Positions 39,552 through 48,316 of a DNA stretch of 64,000 nt are shown here, in pieces. The notes below the pieces were generated by a model. That model worked only from the letters and a program-made list of their open reading frames with translations, did no database searches and had not been told where the DNA came from. Made by a program: the position numbers and the translations under genes. How positions within the stretch are numbered: position 1 is the stretch's first letter; each line of letters opens with the position of its first letter. The stretch covers positions 1 through 64,000 of the forward strand of contig CAVTHW010000002.1 of NCBI GenBank assembly GCA_963734625.1. Direction: 5' to 3'. Origin of the DNA: CAVTHW01 sp963734625 (GTDB lineage: Bacteria; Acidobacteriota; Terriglobia; Bryobacterales; Bryobacteraceae).

Positions 39552-40820
39552 TTAGTCTTCCGCGACCTTCCGCGAGTGCTCGAAAAGGAAGTTCAGCGTC
39601 TTCTCGGTCCGGATGCGAGAGGCGATGCGCCCCAGCGCGCCTTCCTTCTCCAGCCGCTGGCGGAGCGCCGCCACCGGTTCCCTGGCCTGAAGAGCCAGGT
39701 GCTTGACCTCGCGGTCCACCTCTTCGTTGGTAACGCCAATGTTTTCGCGGTCCGCGATCTTGTCCAGCAGCAGCGACGCCTTGACTTCGCGCATCGCGCT
39801 TTCCCTCTGCGACTCTTTGATCTTCGCCCAATCCAGCTTCAGGGACTCGATGTCCGCGCCGCGGGCCGCCAGGCCGCGCAAGTACTGTTCCAGACGGTTC
39901 TGCACCTGACGGTCCAGGAACGCCTCCGGAACGGGAAACTCGTGCATGTTGACCAATTGCTCGACGAGCTTGCCCTTGGCTTCCTGCTGCGCTATGGATT
40001 CCTGTTCCCGCTCGAGGGCCTTGCGCACCTCGCCCCTCAGTTCGTCCAGCGTCTGAAAGTCGCCCAAATCCTTGGCGAATTCGTCGTTCAGCTCGGGCAA
40101 TTCCCTGCGGCGGATGGCCTTGAGCCGGGCCTGAAACCGCATCGACTTGCCGGCCAGAGAGGCCTCGCCGTAGTCGTCCGGGTAGGCGACTTCGAACTCC
40201 TTCTCCTCGCCCGGACTGAGACCGCGGAAGTTCGTACTGAAGGCGTCCAGCGTATCCTCGCCGCCGATCACCACCGCGACCTCTTCCTCTTTGCCGGCCG
40301 GGGCGTCGGGGCCTCCCAGCCGGGTTAGCGCGGCCAGCACGTGGTCGCCGTCCACGGCCGGACGCGGCTCTTCGTTCACGAATTCGGCCTTCTGTTCCCG
40401 CAGTTCTTCCAACCGGCCCGCGACCTGCTCCTCGGTGACCTCCGGCTGTCGATAGGGCGCCGACAGAGTGCCGTAATCCTTGAGCTCGAACTCGGGGAAG
40501 ACCTCGAAGTCGGCCTTGAACGTCAGCGGCTCGCCGGCGTGGAAGTGAACGTCGCGGACATCGGGCGTGCCCACCACCTTCAGGTTCAGCTCCTCGGCCC
40601 GCTGCTGGAAGTGCTTCGGAACGAGACTCTTGATGACGTCTTCCCGAACCTCGCTGGAAAAGCGGGTGCGCACCAGGTCGGCTGGAACCTTCCCCGGCCG
40701 GAAGCCCGGCAGGCGCACTTTCTCCCGCAGCGCATTGACGGCACGCTCGGTCTCCCGGGCGACCTCGGCCGCCGGCACCGTAACCTCGATGGTCTGCTTG
40801 CAGCTCGATTCGGCAGGCAT
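39552..40820 (-). CDS. tig: trigger factor (ribosome-associated chaperone)
   Basis: A 422-residue protein. Ribosome-binding N-domain with the signature GFRPGKVP, PPIase domain about residues 145-245 (VDGDHVLAALTRLG, PDDYGEASLAGKSMRFQARL) and a helical C-domain. Trigger factor binds nascent chains at the exit tunnel. Its ATG overlaps the ahcY stop (TAATG), so the start at MPAESSCKQTIEVTV is well fixed; the long upstream open frame is antisense-phase reading through ahcY. clpX follows after 115 nt. Confidence 0.95.
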   Translation of the reverse strand: MPAESSCKQTIEVTVPAAEVARETERAVNALREKVRLPGFRPGKVPADLVRTRFSSEVREDVIKSLVPKHFQQRAEELNLKVVGTPDVRDVHFHAGEPLTFKADFEVFPEFELKDYGTLSAPYRQPEVTEEQVAGRLEELREQKAEFVNEEPRPAVDGDHVLAALTRLGGPDAPAGKEEEVAVVIGGEDTLDAFSTNFRGLSPGEEKEFEVAYPDDYGEASLAGKSMRFQARLKAIRRRELPELNDEFAKDLGDFQTLDELRGEVRKALEREQESIAQQEAKGKLVEQLVNMHEFPVPEAFLDRQVQNRLEQYLRGLAARGADIESLKLDWAKIKESQRESAMREVKASLLLDKIADRENIGVTNEEVDREVKHLALQAREPVAALRQRLEKEGALGRIASRIRTEKTLNFLFEHSRKVAED

Positions 40821-42100
40821 TACGTGCCCTCGGCCCACGAGCCGAGGTATTTCTCCTGCTCGACGGTCAGCCGGTCGATCTTCACTCCCATCGACTCCAG
40901 CTTCATGCGGGCGATTTCCCGGTCGATATCCAGCGGGACCGAATAGACCCGCTTCTCCATCTCCGCGTGGTTCTGCACCATGTACTGGACCGACAAGGCC
41001 TGATTGGCGAAGCTCATGTCCATCACCGAGGCGGGATGTCCTTCGGCGGCGGCCAGGTTGATAAGGCGGCCTTCGCCCAGCACGAAGATCCTGCGCCCGT
41101 CCTTCAGCGCGAACTCCTCGACGAACTCGCGCACCTGGCGCCGCGAGGTGGCCATGCGGTCCAGGGCTTCCAGATCGATCTCCACGTTGAAATGCCCGGA
41201 ATTGCAGAGGATCGCGCCGTTCTTGAGCCGCTCGAAGTGCTCCCGGGCGATGACCGACTTGTTGCCCGTCACGGTCACGAAGACATCGGCGATCTCGGCG
41301 GCTTCCGCCATGGACATGACGCGGTAGCCGTCCATCATCGCTTCCAGGGCCCGGATGGGGTCCACTTCGCAGACGATCACGTTGGCGCCCATGCCGCGCG
41401 CCCGCATCGCCACGCCGCGCCCGCACCAGCCATAGCCCACGACGGTCAGATTCAGCCCCGCCAGCAGGATGTTGGTCGCCCGGAGGATGCCGTCGACGGT
41501 GCTTTGCCCCGTGCCGTAGCGGTTGTCGAACAGGTGCTTGGTCTGCGCGTCGTTGACGGCGATGATCGGATAGCGCAGCACCCCGTCCTTGGCCATCGCC
41601 CGCAGGCGGATCACGCCCGTGGTCGTCTCCTCGGTGCCGCCGATGACCTCCGGCAGCAATTCCTGCCGCCGGGTGTGCAGCATGGTCACCACGTCGGCGC
41701 CGTCGTCCATGGTCACGTGCGGCTTGTGGTCGAGAGCGGCCTGGATGTGGGAGTAGTAGACCTCGTTGTTCTCGCCCTTGATCGCGAACACCGGGATGCC
41801 GTAGTCGCGAACCAGGGTCGCGCTGACATCGTCCTGCGTGGAAAGCGGGTTGGAAGCGCAAACCACCACCGAAGCGCCGCCGTCGCGCAGCGCGATCATG
41901 AGGTTGGCGGTCTCGGTGGTGACGTGCAAACAAGCCGCGACTCTAATCCCGGCCAGGGGCTGGGTGGAGATGAACTGCTTGCGGATGGTCTGGAGCACTG
42001 GCATGAACTGGAAAGCCCATTCGGTTCGGCGTTTTCCTTTTTCGGCCAGCGAAATGTCGCGGATGTCGTAACCTGCTGGAGCTTGCATATCCGTAGCCAT
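40820..42100 (-). CDS. ahcY: adenosylhomocysteinase (S-adenosyl-L-homocysteine hydrolase)
   Basis: A 426-residue enzyme hydrolysing SAH to adenosine and homocysteine with bound NAD+. Motifs: ACLHVTTETANLMIALRDGG, DDGADVV, YGTGQSTVDGILRATNIL, the NAD site VVGYGWCGRGVAMRARGMGA and FNVEIDLEAL. The length and sequence fit the shorter bacterial/archaeal type without the ~40-residue insert. It follows metK by 27 nt, giving a methyl-cycle pair, and overlaps tig by 1 nt. Confidence 0.96.
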   Translation of the reverse strand: MATDMQAPAGYDIRDISLAEKGKRRTEWAFQFMPVLQTIRKQFISTQPLAGIRVAACLHVTTETANLMIALRDGGASVVVCASNPLSTQDDVSATLVRDYGIPVFAIKGENNEVYYSHIQAALDHKPHVTMDDGADVVTMLHTRRQELLPEVIGGTEETTTGVIRLRAMAKDGVLRYPIIAVNDAQTKHLFDNRYGTGQSTVDGILRATNILLAGLNLTVVGYGWCGRGVAMRARGMGANVIVCEVDPIRALEAMMDGYRVMSMAEAAEIADVFVTVTGNKSVIAREHFERLKNGAILCNSGHFNVEIDLEALDRMATSRRQVREFVEEFALKDGRRIFVLGEGRLINLAAAEGHPASVMDMSFANQALSVQYMVQNHAEMEKRVYSVPLDIDREIARMKLESMGVKIDRLTVEQEKYLGSWAEGT

Positions 42101-42127
42101 TGAAATCCTCTTGAAAACTAGCGGCGT

Positions 42128-43291
42128 CTAGCCGCGGGCCGCGGCAGCGTGAAGCTGCGAACGCAGCGCCTCGGCCTTGTCGGTCGCTTCCCAACTGAAG
42201 CTCGCCTCGCTCCGGCCGAAGTGGCCGAAGGCGGCTGTCTTCTGGTAGATCGGCCGTCTCAACTGCAGATGCTCGATCATGCCCTTCGGGGTCAGCGGGA
42301 ACTGCTCGACGACGAGATCCACCAGTTGGTCTTCGTCCGTCACGCCGGTCCCGAAAGTATTTACCATCACCGAAACCGGCTCGGCAACTCCGATGGCGTA
42401 GGCCAGTTGCACTTCGCAGCGCTTGGCCAGGCCGGCGGCGACAATGTTCTTGGCGACGTAGCGCGCCATGTAGCACGCCGAGCGGTCCACCTTGGTGGGA
42501 TCCTTTCCGGAGAAGCAGCCGCCGCCGTGGCGCCCCATCCCTCCGTAGGTGTCCACAATGATCTTGCGTCCCGTCAGGCCCGTGTCGCCGTGCGGCCCGC
42601 CGACCACGAAGCGGCCGGTGGGATTGATGTGGTAGTGGGTCTGGCCGTCAGTCATGCCGGCCGGCAGAACGGGGTCGATAATGTACTTGCGGATCTCGGC
42701 CCGCAATTGCTCGTTCGAGACTTCGTCGTCGTGCTGGGAGGAGACGACGATGGCGTCGATCCGTACCGGCTTGCCTCCGTCGTACTCCACCGTGACCTGG
42801 CTCTTGCCGTCGGGGCGCAAATACTTGAGCGTCCCGGCGCGGCGCACCTCGCTGAGACGTTGGACCAACTTGTGGGCCAGCATGATGGGCAGAGGCATGA
42901 GCTCGGGCGTTTCGTCGCACGCGTAGCCGAACATCAGGCCCTGGTCGCCGGCGCCGCCCGTGTCCACGCCCATGGCGATGTCGGGCGACTGGCTCTGCAG
43001 GACGCTGACGACGCCGCAGGTGTCGCCGTCGAACCCGTAAGCGGCATCGGTGTAACCGATTTCCTTGATCACGCTGCGGGCGATCTTCGGAACGTCCACA
43101 TAGGTCCGCGTGGTGATTTCTCCGGCTACCACGCAAAGACCGGTGGTCACCAGCACCTCGCAGGCCACGCGTCCGAAAGGATCGTCCGCCATGACCGCAT
43201 CCAGTACGGCGTCGGAGATCTGGTCCGCCATCTTGTCGGGATGGCCCTCGGTCACCGACTCCGAGGTGAATAGTTGTCTGCGGTTGCCCAC
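42128..43291 (-). CDS. metK: S-adenosylmethionine synthetase
   Basis: A 387-residue enzyme making SAM from methionine and ATP. Motifs: FTSESVTEGHPDKMADQISD, GAGDQGLMFGYACDET, GPHGDTGLTGRKIIVDTYGG, GGGCFSGKDPTKVDRSACYM. The start is taken as GTG 43291 (VGNRRQLFTSES) behind a GGAGGA site; a longer open frame upstream lacks family similarity. First gene of the metK-ahcY-tig run. No SAM riboswitch was recognised in the 138 nt upstream. Confidence 0.96.
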   Translation of the reverse strand: MGNRRQLFTSESVTEGHPDKMADQISDAVLDAVMADDPFGRVACEVLVTTGLCVVAGEITTRTYVDVPKIARSVIKEIGYTDAAYGFDGDTCGVVSVLQSQSPDIAMGVDTGGAGDQGLMFGYACDETPELMPLPIMLAHKLVQRLSEVRRAGTLKYLRPDGKSQVTVEYDGGKPVRIDAIVVSSQHDDEVSNEQLRAEIRKYIIDPVLPAGMTDGQTHYHINPTGRFVVGGPHGDTGLTGRKIIVDTYGGMGRHGGGCFSGKDPTKVDRSACYMARYVAKNIVAAGLAKRCEVQLAYAIGVAEPVSVMVNTFGTGVTDEDQLVDLVVEQFPLTPKGMIEHLQLRRPIYQKTAAFGHFGRSEASFSWEATDKAEALRSQLHAAAARG

Positions 43292-43429
43292 TCGAGAATT
43301 CCTCCTTAGCAGCGGTCTTGCTCGAACCCAGTTTGGGATATCGTTGCGGAGACGAACCGAAAGCATAAGTGTATCGGAGCCGGGGGGCCGCGTCAATCGG
43401 AGCCGCCCGGCGGGTTAGGATAGGAGCTT

Positions 43430-44791
43430 ATGAAAGTCGCCATCGCAGGAGCCGGGTACGTCGGGATCTCCACCGCCGCGGCGCTGGCCTACATCGGCCA
43501 TGAGGTCACCTGTCTGGACATCGATGCCAGCAAGATCGACCTGCTACGCCGGCTCAAGTTTCCGATCTACGAACCGCATCTGGAGGAACTGGCCTCGCTG
43601 GCCCGGAATAGGCTGCGCTTCACGTCGGATTACGCGGACATCGGCGGCGCGGAGGTGGTTTTCATTGCCGTGGGCACGCCCTCGCTGCCCGACGGCAACC
43701 CTGATCTTTCGCACCTGCGCGCCGCGGCGACCAGCGTCGGCGAGAACCTGGGCGCAGGCTACACGGTGATCGTCAACAAGTCCACGGTGCCGATCGGCAG
43801 CGGCAACTGGGTGGGAGCGCTGCTGCGCGACGCCTTCGAAACCCGTTTCAAGAAGGCCGACAACGGCCAGTTCAGCGTCGCCTCCAATCCGGAGTTCCTG
43901 CGGGAAGGCGCGGCACTGCTCGACTCCCTTTATCCCGATCGGGTCGTCATCGGGTCCGACGAGCCCCGCGCCATCGAGCGCCTCCGGTTGCTCTACAAGC
44001 CGATCCTGGAGCAGACTTTTCCGGCCCCCAACTTCCTGCCCCGCCCAGTGGGGCTGGGAGCCGTGCCCCTGCTGACCACCAATCTGGCCTCGGCCGAGCT
44101 GGTGAAGTACGCCGCCAACGCCTTTCTCGCCCTGAAGATCAGCTTCATCAATGAGATAGCCCAGCTCGCTGAAAAGGTCGGCGGCGACATCGCGCAGATC
44201 AGCAAGGGCATCGGCCTGGATTCCAGAATCGGCACGCGATTTTTGCAGGCTGGCCTGGGCTGGGGCGGCTCGTGTTTCGCCAAGGACACCGCGGCGTTGA
44301 TCGCCACCGCCCGCGAGTACGGCCTGACCATGCCCACCGTCGAAGCGGCCCGGGAGGTGAACCGGCGCCAGCGGGAGCGCATTGTGGAGAAGCTGCTGGG
44401 GGAACTCAAAATCCTCAAGGGCCGGACGATCGGGCTGCTCGGGCTGGCCTTCAAGCCTAACACCGACGACCTCCGCGACGCTCCGTCTCTGGACATCGCC
44501 AGCCGGCTGATCGAGAGAGGCGCCAGGGTCCGCGCCCACGATCCGGTGGCCCTGGAGCGCGCCCGCCGAGAGTGCGCCTCCCTGGGGATCACTTTCTGCG
44601 ATTCGGTCGAGGCCGCCGCCGGCGACGCCGATGCGCTGCTCCTGGTCACCGAGTGGCCTCAGTACCGGGAATTGGATTGGGAGGCCCTGGCGAAGAAGAT
44701 GGCGAACCCGCTCCTGATTGACGGCCGGAATTGCCTGGAAGCCGGGGTGCTGGAAAGGGCTGGATTCCGCTACCTGGGCATGGGGCACTAG
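43430..44791 (+). CDS. UDP-glucose/GDP-mannose dehydrogenase family protein
   Basis: A 453-residue NAD-dependent nucleotide-sugar 6-dehydrogenase. N-terminal Rossmann motif VAIAGAGYVGISTAAALAYI, substrate region VASNPEFLREGAALLDSLYP, catalytic cysteine in GWGGSCFAKDTAALI (C282) and C-terminal IGLLGLAFKPNTDDLRDAP. It oxidises the sugar C6 alcohol to a uronate for polysaccharide synthesis; UDP-glucose is the likeliest substrate but is not certain. Monocistronic and divergent from metK. Confidence 0.92.
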   Translation: MKVAIAGAGYVGISTAAALAYIGHEVTCLDIDASKIDLLRRLKFPIYEPHLEELASLARNRLRFTSDYADIGGAEVVFIAVGTPSLPDGNPDLSHLRAAATSVGENLGAGYTVIVNKSTVPIGSGNWVGALLRDAFETRFKKADNGQFSVASNPEFLREGAALLDSLYPDRVVIGSDEPRAIERLRLLYKPILEQTFPAPNFLPRPVGLGAVPLLTTNLASAELVKYAANAFLALKISFINEIAQLAEKVGGDIAQISKGIGLDSRIGTRFLQAGLGWGGSCFAKDTAALIATAREYGLTMPTVEAAREVNRRQRERIVEKLLGELKILKGRTIGLLGLAFKPNTDDLRDAPSLDIASRLIERGARVRAHDPVALERARRECASLGITFCDSVEAAAGDADALLLVTEWPQYRELDWEALAKKMANPLLIDGRNCLEAGVLERAGFRYLGMGH

Positions 44792-44849
44792 GAGTTAGCC
44801 GGAACATTCGGCCGCGGCGTGCCGTACTAGAATTCGGGGAGAGTCGAAA

Positions 44850-45317
44850 ATGCCCTACTGCTGCCAGTGCGGAAAACAGACCAGGGATAACGACGTATAC
44901 TGCGGCGTCTGCGGTGCCCGGCAGCCCGTCTCTGCCCAGCCTAAAGACCCATTCAGCGCCCGAACGGCCTCCATCCTTTGCTATATACCGGTTGTCGGCT
45001 GGATCCCGGCGATCATCGTCCTCGCTTCCCAACGCTTCCGCCACGACGCGGTGGTCCGGTTCCATGCCTTCCAGGGCATATTCCTCTTCGTGGTCTGGCT
45101 CGTCCTGGATTGGGCCCTTGGCCCCATGCACGGCTTTACGTGGTGGGGGCGAGGGTCAGACGTGATGTTTGGCCCCTGGCTCATGGTCGGAGGCTTGTTG
45201 AAACTCGCCGTCATGGTCGCCTGGATCGTCATGCTGGTCAAGACCAGCCATGGCGAAGTTTACAGGCTGCCGATCCTGGGCGAGCTGGCCGACCGCTCCG
45301 TGGCCGAGCAGAAGTGA
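44850..45317 (+). CDS. zinc-ribbon membrane protein, DUF4870-like
   Basis: A 155-residue protein. A double-CxxC zinc ribbon (YCCQCGKQTRDNDVYCGVCG) is followed by three membrane segments: TASILCYIPVVGWIPAIIVL, FQGIFLFVVWLVLDWALGPM and WLMVGGLLKLAVMVAWIVML, with the conserved histidine pattern RFHAFQG. Function unknown. Confidence 0.75.
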   Translation: MPYCCQCGKQTRDNDVYCGVCGARQPVSAQPKDPFSARTASILCYIPVVGWIPAIIVLASQRFRHDAVVRFHAFQGIFLFVVWLVLDWALGPMHGFTWWGRGSDVMFGPWLMVGGLLKLAVMVAWIVMLVKTSHGEVYRLPILGELADRSVAEQK

Positions 45318-45590
45318 GGCGAGCCATTCCAAAACAACCCCGTAAACGTCATGAAGACGCAAAGCCGAAGGCCCCCCTCAGAGCGGGGACGGGCAAGCTT
45401 CCTAGGGGCTTCTGGACTGCGCCGAGACCGGCGGACCCGGAAGGTCTGGTTCGCAAGGCCCTGATAGGGGAGCGCGAAGAAGGCAGGTGAAACCACTCCC
45501 TGACGGTCGTGGCTCGGCAGCATCTCGCTGAGGCACAAGCACCGAGCCACGACCGTGAGGGAGTGGCAGTACCCTAAACCAAAATACCCC
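45318..45590. other. intergenic region without a recognised gene
   Basis: About 270 nt between the zinc-ribbon gene and the next promoter. It includes a long inverted repeat at 45493-45566 (listed separately); nothing else recognised. Confidence 0.5.
45493..45566. repeat. 25-nt inverted repeat, related to the element at 13991
   Basis: Left arm 45493-45517 and right arm 45542-45566 are complementary at 24 of 25 positions around a 24-nt loop. The left arm shares CTCCCTGACGGTCG with 13991-14004 and then GGCTC after one differing base. This looks like a dispersed REP/BIME-like element or a terminator. Confidence 0.6.
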
Positions 45591-45653
45591 TTGACAAAGC
45601 CGAGCAAGGGTCGTATTCTGCTGTAGACTAGTTTGTGTTATAGACTAGTCTAC
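45591..45653 (+). promoter_or_regulatory. strong sigma-70-like promoter with palindromic operator
   Basis: TTGACA (45591-45596), 17-nt spacer, TATTCT (45614-45619). Overlapping the expected start point is a perfect inverted repeat GTAGACTAGT (45623-45632) / ACTAGTCTAC (45644-45653) with an 11-nt spacer. The layout suggests repression by a DNA-binding dimer, most simply the HTH protein encoded second in the operon that begins at 45665. Confidence 0.65.
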
Positions 45654-45664
45654 TGGAACAGAAT

Positions 45665-46321
45665 ATGACCAAACCCACTTCTTTCCCTTCGGCTGAGGAT
45701 CCCGAGCGCCTCGGCGCGCGCCTGATGCAGTCATCCTGGAATCGCGACGGCCTGCCGGAAATCGCGGGTGGCTTGACTCTGCTGCTGGCTTCCGGTTTCA
45801 TCTACGCCCAGGCCGTGCTGCCCCAAAACTCGCCCGGCTTCAAGATAGCGGTCATCTCTTTCGCCATTCTGTTGCCGGTCCTGACTCTGTCTTCGCGGCA
45901 ACTGCTCAACCGGCTGCGCGCCCGTTTCATGGTGGAACGCTCGGGCTACGTGCAGTATAAGCCAGCCTGGCGAAAGTACCTCGGCGCCAAGGTTCTAATT
46001 GGGTTGGCAATGGCGCTGCTGCTGTTCGTGGCCGCGCGTCTGTTGCCGAATCCTGACCGGTGGCTCATTGCCCTGACGGGTCTTCTCGGCGGGGCGCTGC
46101 AGGTCTGGGCCGGACTGGCGGTCGGACTGCGGCGGTTCGTGCTTTACGGGGCTTGCTGGGCCTTGACCGGTGCGCTACTGGCATACTCAGGCATTCCGCT
46201 GGGACCCGGCATGGCGATTCTGTTCGGCCTGCAAGGCGCGGTGAGCCTCATTTCGGGCGCGGTCGTATTGGGGCTCTTCCTGCAAAGGCCGGTAGAAGAG
46301 GGCGGCCCCAATGAGCGATAA
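45665..46321 (+). CDS. multi-pass membrane protein of unknown function
   Basis: A 218-residue protein with about six membrane segments (IAGGLTLLLASGFIYAQAVL, IAVISFAILLPVLTLSSR, VLIGLAMALLLFVAARLL, LIALTGLLGGALQVWAGLAV, FVLYGACWALTGALLAYSGI, VSLISGAVVLGLFLQR) and no signal motif. Its 3' end overlaps the regulator gene by 11 nt, a typical target/regulator pair. Function unknown. Confidence 0.72.
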   Translation: MTKPTSFPSAEDPERLGARLMQSSWNRDGLPEIAGGLTLLLASGFIYAQAVLPQNSPGFKIAVISFAILLPVLTLSSRQLLNRLRARFMVERSGYVQYKPAWRKYLGAKVLIGLAMALLLFVAARLLPNPDRWLIALTGLLGGALQVWAGLAVGLRRFVLYGACWALTGALLAYSGIPLGPGMAILFGLQGAVSLISGAVVLGLFLQRPVEEGGPNER

Positions 46322-46607
46322 GATCCAGCGCTTGGCGGGCATCGATCGTGTTATCCACGAGCCGGCGCGGCTGATGATCGCCGCCTTGCTGGCGATGGTC
46401 AAGGAAGCGGATTTTCGCTACCTCCACCAATCGACCGGCCTGACCAAGGGGAATCTGTCCGTACACCTGTCGAAGCTCGAGGAAGCCGGATACGTGGAGA
46501 TCGAGAAGACTTTCCGGGGCAAGATTCCTTTGACTATCTGCCGGCTGACCGCGCAGGGCAGCAACGCGCTCGACGAGTACCGGAAGATCCTGAAAGGAGC
46601 GATGTAA
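46311..46607 (+). CDS. winged-helix transcriptional regulator (HTH_34/MarR-ArsR-like)
   Basis: A 98-residue DNA-binding protein: RLMIAALLAMVKEADFRYLH, recognition region TGLTKGNLSVHLSKLEEAGY, wing VEIEKTFRGKIPLTICRLTA, and a C-terminal helix for dimerisation. It is co-transcribed with the overlapping membrane-protein gene and probably binds the palindrome at 45623-45653. From residue 16 (HEPxRLM) it is nearly identical to the product at 49946-50278; DNA differences between the copies are mostly at third codon positions. Confidence 0.82.
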   Translation: MSDKIQRLAGIDRVIHEPARLMIAALLAMVKEADFRYLHQSTGLTKGNLSVHLSKLEEAGYVEIEKTFRGKIPLTICRLTAQGSNALDEYRKILKGAM

Positions 46608-46682
46608 AGTCCACTGCGCTTTCCGCCTGGACAACAGCCGGAGGGCGCCGCGAGCCGAGGTTGCGGCCGGCGCAGAGCGTGA
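46356..46682. repeat. segmental duplication, copy 1 (regulator 3' part plus remnant of 2-oxoglutarate dehydrogenase gene)
   Basis: 46356-46657 aligns with 50027-50327 (same orientation, roughly 90 percent identical by eye, one 1-nt gap). 46658-46682 then matches 50912-50936 exactly over 25 nt, meaning that about 585 nt of the duplicated dehydrogenase sequence have been deleted here. Confidence 0.75.
46611..46682 (-). pseudogene. remnant of 2-oxoglutarate dehydrogenase gene 3' end
   Basis: On the minus strand the stretch encodes a tail ARGALRLLSRRKAQ, matching the genuine C-terminus ARGALRLVSKRKAQ of the enzyme at 50281. It is fused at 46657/46658 to an internal piece of the same gene. It is a fossil of the duplication and not expressed as protein. 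Confidence 0.7.
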
Positions 46683-46717
46683 ACGTGACGGGACAGCCAG
46701 TCTGTTCCGGGATGGCA

Positions 46718-48316
46718 TCACCGGATCGATGGGATCTTGAGATCGACTGTCCGAGATTCCCGCGAGCCCAGCTTCACTTCCGTCCCATTTGCGGCCGAGC
46801 GAGCGGCCGTTGCCGAGTCCTGCTGCTGCCATCCCGGCAAGTCCGGCGCGGCCACCACCCGGTATTCTCCGGGAAGCACTCCGAAGGAGAACTGATAGAC
46901 TCCCGCCTGATCGGACCTCCCAACCAGGTGCTTACCTGAGCCTTTCGGAACCAGCAGAACCGGCGTGTCAGGAATCGCTCCACCGTCCGCTGCCAGAACC
47001 CTGCCGGTGACGGTCGCACCGTCCGCGCCCAGCGTGATCTTCAGGTCACCACTGCCAGGCCACATGCCACGCTCCAGCACGTCCTTGCCCTGCTGGGAAG
47101 CCCCGATCACGTAGTACCCGGCGGGCAGGTTGTTCACTCGAACACCGTACTCACCCAGGAACACTTTGCTCAGCACGAATGCCCCTCCCGGCTCAACCTG
47201 CCCCATATTCTGTCCGGCGTACATCCAGTGCATCTCCCACGGAGCGGCACTGACGCGGATGCCCGCCGGGATGGAATCGCCTGAGGCGCTGTCCTTGACG
47301 ATGACGGTCCCTCGAACGTCCGCCCGGGCAAGTGGCTCCAGGGTTCCCAGATCCACATTCTCATCGCCCATGGTCAATGCGGCCATCTGGTAGCCGAGCA
47401 CCTGGAGCCGGCGTGTCTCGTTAACGGCGACCTTCGAGAGGTGAACGCGATACTCTCCGGCGGTCACTCCACAGAATTCATACAATCCGCTGGGCTTTGC
47501 CACTATGGTCGCCAGGGTCACCCAGTGGCCGCTGAGCCGTTCCTCCAAGGTCACGTCGAAGCGAGGAGTATCCCAACCGCCGCCGACCCTGAACGAGACG
47601 CAACGCGTGGCTTCCTTCCGGAGCACAATCTCGACGTCCGGCAGTTCGTCTCCCGAACGGACCTCCAGGGTCGCCGCCGCCTCTGAAACACGCGTGCTTG
47701 GGTGGAAAGTGACGGCCGGGTAATCCGTGCCCGGTTTCGCCTCTGATCCGGAGGTCCGCTCTCGCCCGCGCAGTGTGTCCCTCCGGATGACACCAACGAC
47801 GTATACGCCGTCGGGAAGGTGCGCGATGCGGTACTCCCCGAGGTCGTTCGTCAGGTCGCTGCCCTGTTCTCTCAGCCAGAACATGTCACCGTTGACGGTC
47901 TTCGACAAGGCTCGGACAACCATGTCCCGAACAGGTCGCTTGTTCCCATCGAGGACCCGCCCGGATATGACACCGCCCTTGGGAAGCCGAAAGTCCACAT
48001 TCAACCGCGCGCCGGCTGCCAGGCTCACAGTGCGCGGCCTGGGCACGCTGGCGTTGTCCTGTATCCACAATCCAATCGAATAGCGGCCCGGGACTGTGCC
48101 TTTGATGGAGTAACGGCCTAGCCCGTCGGTCTGGACACGCGGAAAGTAGGATGGCCCCGAGATGTCGACGCCCGCGTTCTTGACCGGCCCTGAATCGCTG
48201 GTCACCGTGCCGGTGATCTCCCACTGTTGCTGGGTCTGCGCGAGACCGAATGACAGGCTCACGCCAAGGAACATGACGGGAAATCCACCCAAAAGCACCG
48301 CTAGCGCTTGTCTCAT
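46718..48316 (-). CDS. secreted carboxypeptidase-regulatory-like repeat protein
   Basis: A 532-residue protein with a signal peptide (LLGGFPVMFLGVSLSFGLAQ) and several CnaB/carboxypeptidase-regulatory-like sandwich modules (WEITGTVTSDSGPVKNAGVD, GVISGRVLDGNKRPVRDMVV, ATVTGRVLAADGGAIPDTPV, YQFSFGVLPGEYRVVAAPDL). No catalytic residues seen. Its ATG overlaps the stop of the next upstream gene (ATGA), so the pair is an operon. Both lie between two copies of a duplicated segment and may have arrived with it. Role probably structural or binding at the cell surface. Confidence 0.8.
   Translation of the reverse strand: MRQALAVLLGGFPVMFLGVSLSFGLAQTQQQWEITGTVTSDSGPVKNAGVDISGPSYFPRVQTDGLGRYSIKGTVPGRYSIGLWIQDNASVPRPRTVSLAAGARLNVDFRLPKGGVISGRVLDGNKRPVRDMVVRALSKTVNGDMFWLREQGSDLTNDLGEYRIAHLPDGVYVVGVIRRDTLRGRERTSGSEAKPGTDYPAVTFHPSTRVSEAAATLEVRSGDELPDVEIVLRKEATRCVSFRVGGGWDTPRFDVTLEERLSGHWVTLATIVAKPSGLYEFCGVTAGEYRVHLSKVAVNETRRLQVLGYQMAALTMGDENVDLGTLEPLARADVRGTVIVKDSASGDSIPAGIRVSAAPWEMHWMYAGQNMGQVEPGGAFVLSKVFLGEYGVRVNNLPAGYYVIGASQQGKDVLERGMWPGSGDLKITLGADGATVTGRVLAADGGAIPDTPVLLVPKGSGKHLVGRSDQAGVYQFSFGVLPGEYRVVAAPDLPGWQQQDSATAARSAANGTEVKLGSRESRTVDLKIPSIR

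Noticed and set aside
40821..41933. Upstream extension of the trigger-factor frame through ahcY
   Set aside because: The extension is composition-biased nonsense; the trigger-factor domain begins exactly at the ATG overlapping the ahcY stop.
43292..43429. Possible SAM riboswitch upstream of metK
   Set aside because: No conserved SAM-I/II/IV core or convincing stem arrangement could be identified by eye.
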